In this document: one piece after another, positions 20,507 to 24,320 of the stretch | Position numbering within the stretch: position 1 is the first letter of the stretch | Layout of the letters: each line of letters begins with the position of its first letter | The notes under the pieces: model-generated | What the model saw: only the letters and a program-made list of their open reading frames with translations | What the model was told of the DNA's origin: nothing | Databases searched by the model: none | Translations under genes and position numbers: made by a program | NCBI GenBank assembly: GCA_039545355.1 | Contig: BCJJ01000092.1 | Location: 1 to 24,320, forward strand | Length of the DNA: 24,320 nt | DNA from: Trichosporon coremiiforme | Lineage: Eukaryota > Basidiomycota > Tremellomycetes > Trichosporonales > Trichosporonaceae | Direction: 5' to 3'

Positions 20507-21445
20507 ATGGCCACCGAGTACGCCGAGCGGCCTCCACTCGCGGCCGCCTCTGCCGCCTCCACTTCCGCTGGGTCGTCCTCCATGCCTACCGTCCCCTCGG
20601 CCTCTCCTTCCGCAGCCTCTCCGTTGCCGGGTGCCACCGACGTCGGGGAGGAAGACGACGACGACCTGGACATCTTCGACTCCGGCCTCTCCTCGCTCTT
20701 CAACGTCCCGCCCATCGGCTTCAGTTCCTCCCGAGGAAAACCGCACGTCTACACCCCGCCCTCTTCTTCGCGCTTGCCGCCAGTGGACGTATGGACCGCC
20801 TCTCCGCCCGCCTCTGTCTTCTCCAAGCTGCAGGCTCAGCATCTCTGGCTCGCGGCTGTGTATCTTGCCGATATGATCGCGACTCGGGTCATTCGGCCAG
20901 AGGGGAGTATCCTGGAACTCGGGGCGGGAGCTGGACTTCCGTCGGTTGTGACGGGGTTGAGGCGGAAGGCGGATGGACTTTCTGGAGGGGACGGAGAGGG
21001 CCAGCGAGAGGTGGTGGTGTGCACGGACTACGACGATGCAACCGTCATCGCCAACATTTCCCGGAACGTCTCTGCCGCCTCGGCGCCCGTCATTGTGAAG
21101 GGACATTCCTGGGGCACGCCGACGGACGAGTTCCTCTCCCTCTCTCCTGATGGCTACAGCCTCCTACTCGCCGACACGCTTTGGAGTACCGAGACCCACG
21201 GCATCCTGCTTGACTCGATTCTGGCCCTGCTCGCCAAGGACGGAATGGGGCACCTCGCAGCGGGACTGCACACCGGCCGCGGGCCGCATGATCGGTTCAG
21301 GAAGTTGGCTGAGGAGAGGGGATTGAAGATGACCAAGGTGGAGGAGGTCATTTATGACTGTGGAGAGTGGAGGAGGCATGAGGACGAGGGCATGGGGCTT
21401 GAGGAGGAGAGAGGGGTCGTCATTTACTATACCCTGCATCGTTAG
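20507..21445 (+). CDS. EFM7: EFM7/NNT1-like seven-beta-strand methyltransferase
   Basis: Yeast Efm7 (Nnt1) methylates the N-terminus and an adjacent Lys of elongation factor eEF1A using S-adenosylmethionine. This single-exon gene encodes 312 residues. After a Ser/Ala/Pro-rich N-terminus comes an acidic DIFDSGLSSLFNVPP block and a tyrosine-containing HVYTPPSS block. The SAM-binding motif I is ILELGAGAGLPSVV at about residues 134-147; the acidic post-I motif is VVVCTDYDDATVI. Later blocks are GHSWGTP and the family-typical LLLADTLWSTETHG. The C-terminus ends GVVIYYTLH. The chosen ATG has A at -3. The frame stays open upstream, with another in-frame ATG at 20315 that would add 64 residues. Membership of the methyltransferase-16 group is secure. 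The eEF1A substrate is inferred, since METTL21-type paralogues look alike. Confidence 0.8.
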   Translation: MATEYAERPPLAAASAASTSAGSSSMPTVPSASPSAASPLPGATDVGEEDDDDLDIFDSGLSSLFNVPPIGFSSSRGKPHVYTPPSSSRLPPVDVWTASPPASVFSKLQAQHLWLAAVYLADMIATRVIRPEGSILELGAGAGLPSVVTGLRRKADGLSGGDGEGQREVVVCTDYDDATVIANISRNVSAASAPVIVKGHSWGTPTDEFLSLSPDGYSLLLADTLWSTETHGILLDSILALLAKDGMGHLAAGLHTGRGPHDRFRKLAEERGLKMTKVEEVIYDCGEWRRHEDEGMGLEEERGVVIYYTLHR

Positions 21446-21631
21446 ACATGAGTTAATTGGTTGATACCCTCTATGTATACATTCATCTCTATACTGTTAT
21501 CTCACACGAACTCGGTCCTCCCTCGCGCTGAGGCGGGTAATCGTAGACGAGGGACGAAAGCGAGCCAAGCGACTCGCGGAACAAGTGACGAGCGCGCACT
21601 CGTTTCGCTCGTTTCACTCGTGCACGCGCGC
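21446..21631. other. Convergent 3' spacer between methyltransferase and UBX genes
   Basis: These 186 nt lie between two stop codons on opposite strands. The left half is AT-rich (GAGTTAATTGGTTGATACC), suitable for 3' processing. Nothing else is seen. Confidence 0.5.
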
Positions 21632-22734
21632 TCACGTCTTCTTCTTCATCAACCCCTTCTGCAGCCACTTGGGCATCTTCTTCTCCCCTGTCTGCATCTG
21701 CTTGATCGGGTCTGCTCCCTTGGCCGGCTCCGCCTCCTTCGTCACAGGCGCAGGCAGCGGCTTCATCCTCGCCTTGAGCTCGTCGTTCAGCGGTGCGGCG
21801 TAGCTCGACGCTGCTGTCAGCTTCAATTCTCTCCACTTAGCTCCACCCCGCTCGTCCCTCCACCACCCACTCCCGCGCGCGACTCACAGTTCATCTCCGC
21901 GTCGTCCCACTTGACGAGCAGCACGCTCTGCGGCACGAGTCCAAGCTGGGACAGGCTCTCATTTCCCCCAGTGCCGCCCTGCGTGCTGAGACCCCGCTGC
22001 GGGCCATAGTTCGCCGGTGCAATCACGCGCGCCTTCATCGCCGGGTTGATGTGCTTCTTCTGCGGCGGCTGTGGCACAGGATGCTCGGGGAACATGGTCC
22101 TCGGGGGCTGGTACAGCGTGAATGCCTTCTCCCTCACTCCGGCCTCAAGGCTCTCACGCACGAACGCGTACACCGGCTGGATACTGATGTCAGCTAGCGG
22201 AGGGTCAGTGAGCTCACGCAGAAGACGAAGGGAAGGTGCTCTGGATCTGCGTCCCATCCGAGAACTTTATGCGGATCGTCGTCTGCTATCAGCTTCCAGG
22301 GACTTGGGCAAACTCACGTTGGGCCACTTCTCGGCCTTCTTGGCATCGCGCGCGGCTACGTCTGCGCCACGATGCTTCGCCGTCAGAAGAGGAGCCTCGT
22401 TCAGACGCTTGCTCCGCGCGACGACCGAGGCATGGTGCGCCTGCACGTCTTGGATCGTCGGCTCGAAGAAGGAGTCGGGCACAGGTTCTGTGGTTTGGTA
22501 AGCGTTGAAGCACGTTACCAAGGGTTGAGAACACTCACCAGGTCCTGTTGTCTCTGTCGGCGCGGAAAAGACCTGTGTTCCCGCTGAGGGGCCGCTTGGT
22601 CCAGCATGCGGCTGCGGGCTCGTTGCTGACTGAGCAGCCTGGGGGGTCTGAGCTGACGGCGAGCTCGCCTGGGCGGCGGGAGCTGCCGGTGCAGCTGGTG
22701 AGGTAGGAGCAACAGGCTGCTGCTGCTCGCTCAT
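21632..22734 (-). CDS. UBX-domain protein (Ubx4/TUG-like Cdc48 cofactor), five exons
   Basis: UBX domains bind the N-domain of the AAA ATPase Cdc48/p97 and recruit it to substrates or membranes. Exons on the minus strand are 22734-22539, 22487-22318, 22282-22218, 22183-21888 and 21810-21632, with introns of 51, 35, 34 and 77 nt; 301 residues. The N-terminus is Ala/Pro/Ser/Gln-rich and disordered, then PVPDSFFEPTIQDVQAHH. The UBX fold runs from about 123 (TTIRIKFSDGTQIQSTFP) through AIQPVYAFVRESLE and FTLYQPPR to LGLVPQSVLLVKWDD near 235. The common FPR loop is replaced by QPPR, as in Ubx4/TUG-type members. The basic tail ends PKWLQKGLMKKKT. Introns 2-4 end in CTGAY plus 5 nt. The last acceptor, CTGACAGCAG, has two in-phase AGs. 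Intron 1 is a multiple of three with no stop. Which UBX subfamily this is remains inferred. Confidence 0.87.
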
Positions 22735-23352
22735 GTCGTACAAAGTGTAGTGGCGAGGTCGAGAAGACACAATCAGCTCACGAGGAAGACAACAACAGCT
22801 GCATCAGCGTCAGCGTCGGTCCCAGTACCGGTCTCGAACGCGTCATTATCTAGGCGTGGAGAGTCGGTGGCGAGTCCGTTGCTCAGCGGCATCAATACCA
22901 TGCACTTCTCACGCAGAAGTCACGCGTCTCGGAAAGCAGAAAGTGGAGGCGGCGATCGGAGACAGAGTCGGGTGCTGGGGTGATCTGTGTCCAATGGCGT
23001 CGCTCGCAAGTTCCTCGATAAGTTGGATGTCAGCGGTAATCAAGCGTTAACTAAGGCGTATTCGGCGGCATCCTATTTGTCTGTTTAGGACAGCATTTGG
23101 AAGCTGCACCGTACGGTGACGCGATTTTCCAACGATCACGGGCGTATTTCCAAAACGTCATAGGTCCGCTGCCCAGTGTTGGACACTGGACCGACCACTA
23201 CCGGGAACCGTTCCGGCTGTCCACACAGAGTCCAGATGCCAGATGCTCCCACACCCGTTCGGCACCTCGAGGCGCCATAACTTTCCACTTCTTCCTCCTC
23301 TTTCTCCCCATCAACAACCTACGCCCACCTCTCCCCAACGTTCAGCACCACA
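22735..23352. promoter_or_regulatory. Divergent promoter region UBX gene / GCV3
   Basis: The 618 nt between two opposite start codons hold both promoters. A CCAAT pentamer lies near 22991, the core of the HAP complex site and common before mitochondrial genes. A 17-nt dyad is at 23173-23189. The last 70 nt before the GCV3 ATG form a pyrimidine-rich leader ending in CACCACA. No coding exon is seen. Confidence 0.5.
23173..23189. repeat. Dyad CCAGTGT-TGG-ACACTGG in the GCV3 upstream region
   Basis: Perfect 7-nt arms flank a 3-nt spacer, about 165 nt upstream of the GCV3 start codon. The dyad is nested inside an outer GGTCC ... GGACC pair (23163-23167, 23187-23191). It could bind a dimeric regulator; no known factor is assigned. 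Confidence 0.5.
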
Positions 23353-23881
23353 ATGCTCGCCCTCCGTGCTTTCCGCCCCGCCGTCGCTGCCACTCGCATG
23401 GCTCCCCGCATGGCCCCCGTCGCCCGTCCCCTCGGCCTCCGCTTCTACTCTGGTGCGTTGATTTCAACTTGGCGTGGGGTCGGAACTGACATAGGCTCTG
23501 CTTCTGATCTTGGCTCCTTCTGTTTGTCTCAACGTCTGGATCAACTTTGCGCAACTCGTCTGCTTTGGGTCTGCTGTTGGCTGCTCGTTCTTGCGGTGTT
23601 CCAACGGCTTCGGACACGCTCGATTTGGCGCCGTGCTATTCTCCGTCCACCCGGTGCAACCGGCGGCTAATGCTCTCCCCACCGGAATAAACGCCGCGAC
23701 CATCTGCAACGATGCCTTCGCTCGGAATATACAGTCCGCTACACTGAGGACCACGAGTGGGTCTCGTACGACACCGACTCCAAGGTCGCGACCGTCGGCA
23801 TCACCGACTACGCCCAGAAGGCCCTCGGAGACGTCGTCTTCGTCGAGCTCCCCACTGAGGGCACCGAGATCGAGACTGGCG
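23353..23881 (+). CDS. GCV3: Glycine cleavage system H protein, first two exons (3' part not seen)
   Basis: The H protein carries the lipoyl arm that shuttles the methylamine group among the P, T and L proteins in mitochondria. Exon 1 (23353-23452) encodes a typical mitochondrial targeting sequence rich in Arg and Ala, ending LRFYS. Exon 2 (23735-23881) joins in phase to give [16 protein letters not shown] and continues [27 protein letters not shown], a near-diagnostic block for the family. Translation stops being recognisable at a GTGAGT donor after EIETGG. The lipoyl-lysine segment (ESVKAASD in the family) and the C-terminal half do not occur in the remaining 439 nt. They must lie beyond the window or be missing. 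The first intron would be 282 nt and lacks a clear CTRAC near its acceptor. An internal CTGACATAG at 23490-23498 suggests a possible shorter alternative intron that leads into a non-family frame. Confidence 0.9.
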
Positions 23882-24320
23882 GTGAGTACCTGCTTCGGCG
23901 GCCCGGAGGATGGTCGGGATGTTGAGGGTGAGCTAGGGATAGGCGGTAGGCGACGAGGCGGTGACGAGTCCTTACCGAGGATGCTCGGTGACCAAAGCTC
24001 GGGTGGGCCAGTAGCGTCGTGGACACTCCGAAGGGCACCGCAGCCGGCGCCGACACTGGCCGTAACGTGACAGCCGCGAAAGTTTCTTATCAGAACTAGC
24101 GCGGCGGTCCGAGCGGCTTATCAACTTGGCTGCGGTGTCTTTTGAGCGTGTAGGGAGTCTAGGCTCACCCATCTTGAGCGGCATGGCCAGCTCCGAGCCG
24201 TCTTTCCTTTGGACACGGGGATTACAGCTAAACTAGGGTCACAGGTTAAGTCGAACGGATGCGCACGGTCCCGTCATCGTCAACCTCGCCGTGGCTCATG
24301 TTCTGATCCATAACTCATGC
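23882..24320 (+). other. Presumed start of GCV3 intron 2, or sequence interrupting the gene
   Basis: From the GTGAGTACCT donor to the window end I find no continuation of the H protein in any frame, and no other gene. The base composition is less coding-like than the exon before it. An intron of at least 439 nt would be the longest in the window, so an insertion or an assembly join within the gene is also possible. Confidence 0.4.

Noticed and set aside
23282..23300. CTTCTT element before GCV3, like the glycine-response core of yeast GCV promoters
   Set aside because: It lies in a long pyrimidine-rich leader where CTTCTT is expected by chance, and the full spaced yeast motif is not matched.
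23453..23494. Short 42-nt first intron of GCV3 ending at CTGACATAG
   Set aside because: Although phase-compatible, it leads into a frame with no H-protein similarity that reaches a stop before the conserved exon. The 282-nt intron restores the family sequence directly.
24102..24180. tRNA-like A box (GGTCCGAGCGGC) near the window end
   Set aside because: No matching B box (GGTTCRANNCC), cloverleaf or acceptor stem pairing could be found downstream.

Overview
The window is nuclear DNA of a basidiomycete yeast, most likely a tremellomycete and possibly of the Trichosporonales. The evidence is the GC-rich coding sequence, the many very short GT-AG introns (nine of 33-37 nt) with a CTRAC branch motif a few bases before the acceptor, and the fungal character of every recognisable protein. 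The order-level placement is inference; no marker in the window fixes the species. I see no mobile element, CRISPR array, tRNA or rRNA.

Layout, left to right. The 3' part of the mitochondrial ATP synthase alpha gene (ATP1, +) carries 12 ambiguous bases, 11 of them at third codon positions. It faces a three-exon gene (-) for an unrecognised 865-residue, probably nuclear protein, followed by a small two-exon orphan (-). A 1.9-kb divergent intergenic region leads to a six-exon BRPF/Nto1-type chromatin reader (+), with EPL1-like, PHD-knuckle-PHD, bromodomain and PWWP modules. That gene converges on VTA1 (-), the Vps4 cofactor of the ESCRT pathway. VTA1 shares a 308-nt divergent promoter with the ER glucosidase II alpha subunit (ROT2, +). 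ROT2 converges on a secreted, probably membrane- or GPI-anchored A1 aspartic protease (-). A 1.45-kb repeat-bearing divergent region separates the protease from an EFM7/NNT1-like methyltransferase (+). A five-exon UBX-domain gene (-) follows, and the window ends with the first two exons of the glycine cleavage H protein gene (GCV3, +).

The genes do not form a pathway or cluster. They are ordinary housekeeping functions: mitochondrial energy and one-carbon metabolism (ATP1, GCV3), chromatin (BRPF-like and perhaps the 865-residue protein), endosomal sorting and Cdc48 cofactors (VTA1, UBX), ER glycoprotein processing (ROT2) and secretion (protease). I found no convincing new multi-gene system. 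The most informative signals are the silent-site ambiguity in ATP1, the nearly fixed branch-point-to-acceptor spacing, the metazoan-like BRPF architecture, and the long or unfinished introns of the protease and GCV3.

Splice sites were called by eye from GT-AG rules, reading phase and family alignment remembered in general terms. Junctions that remain ambiguous are stated in the entries.
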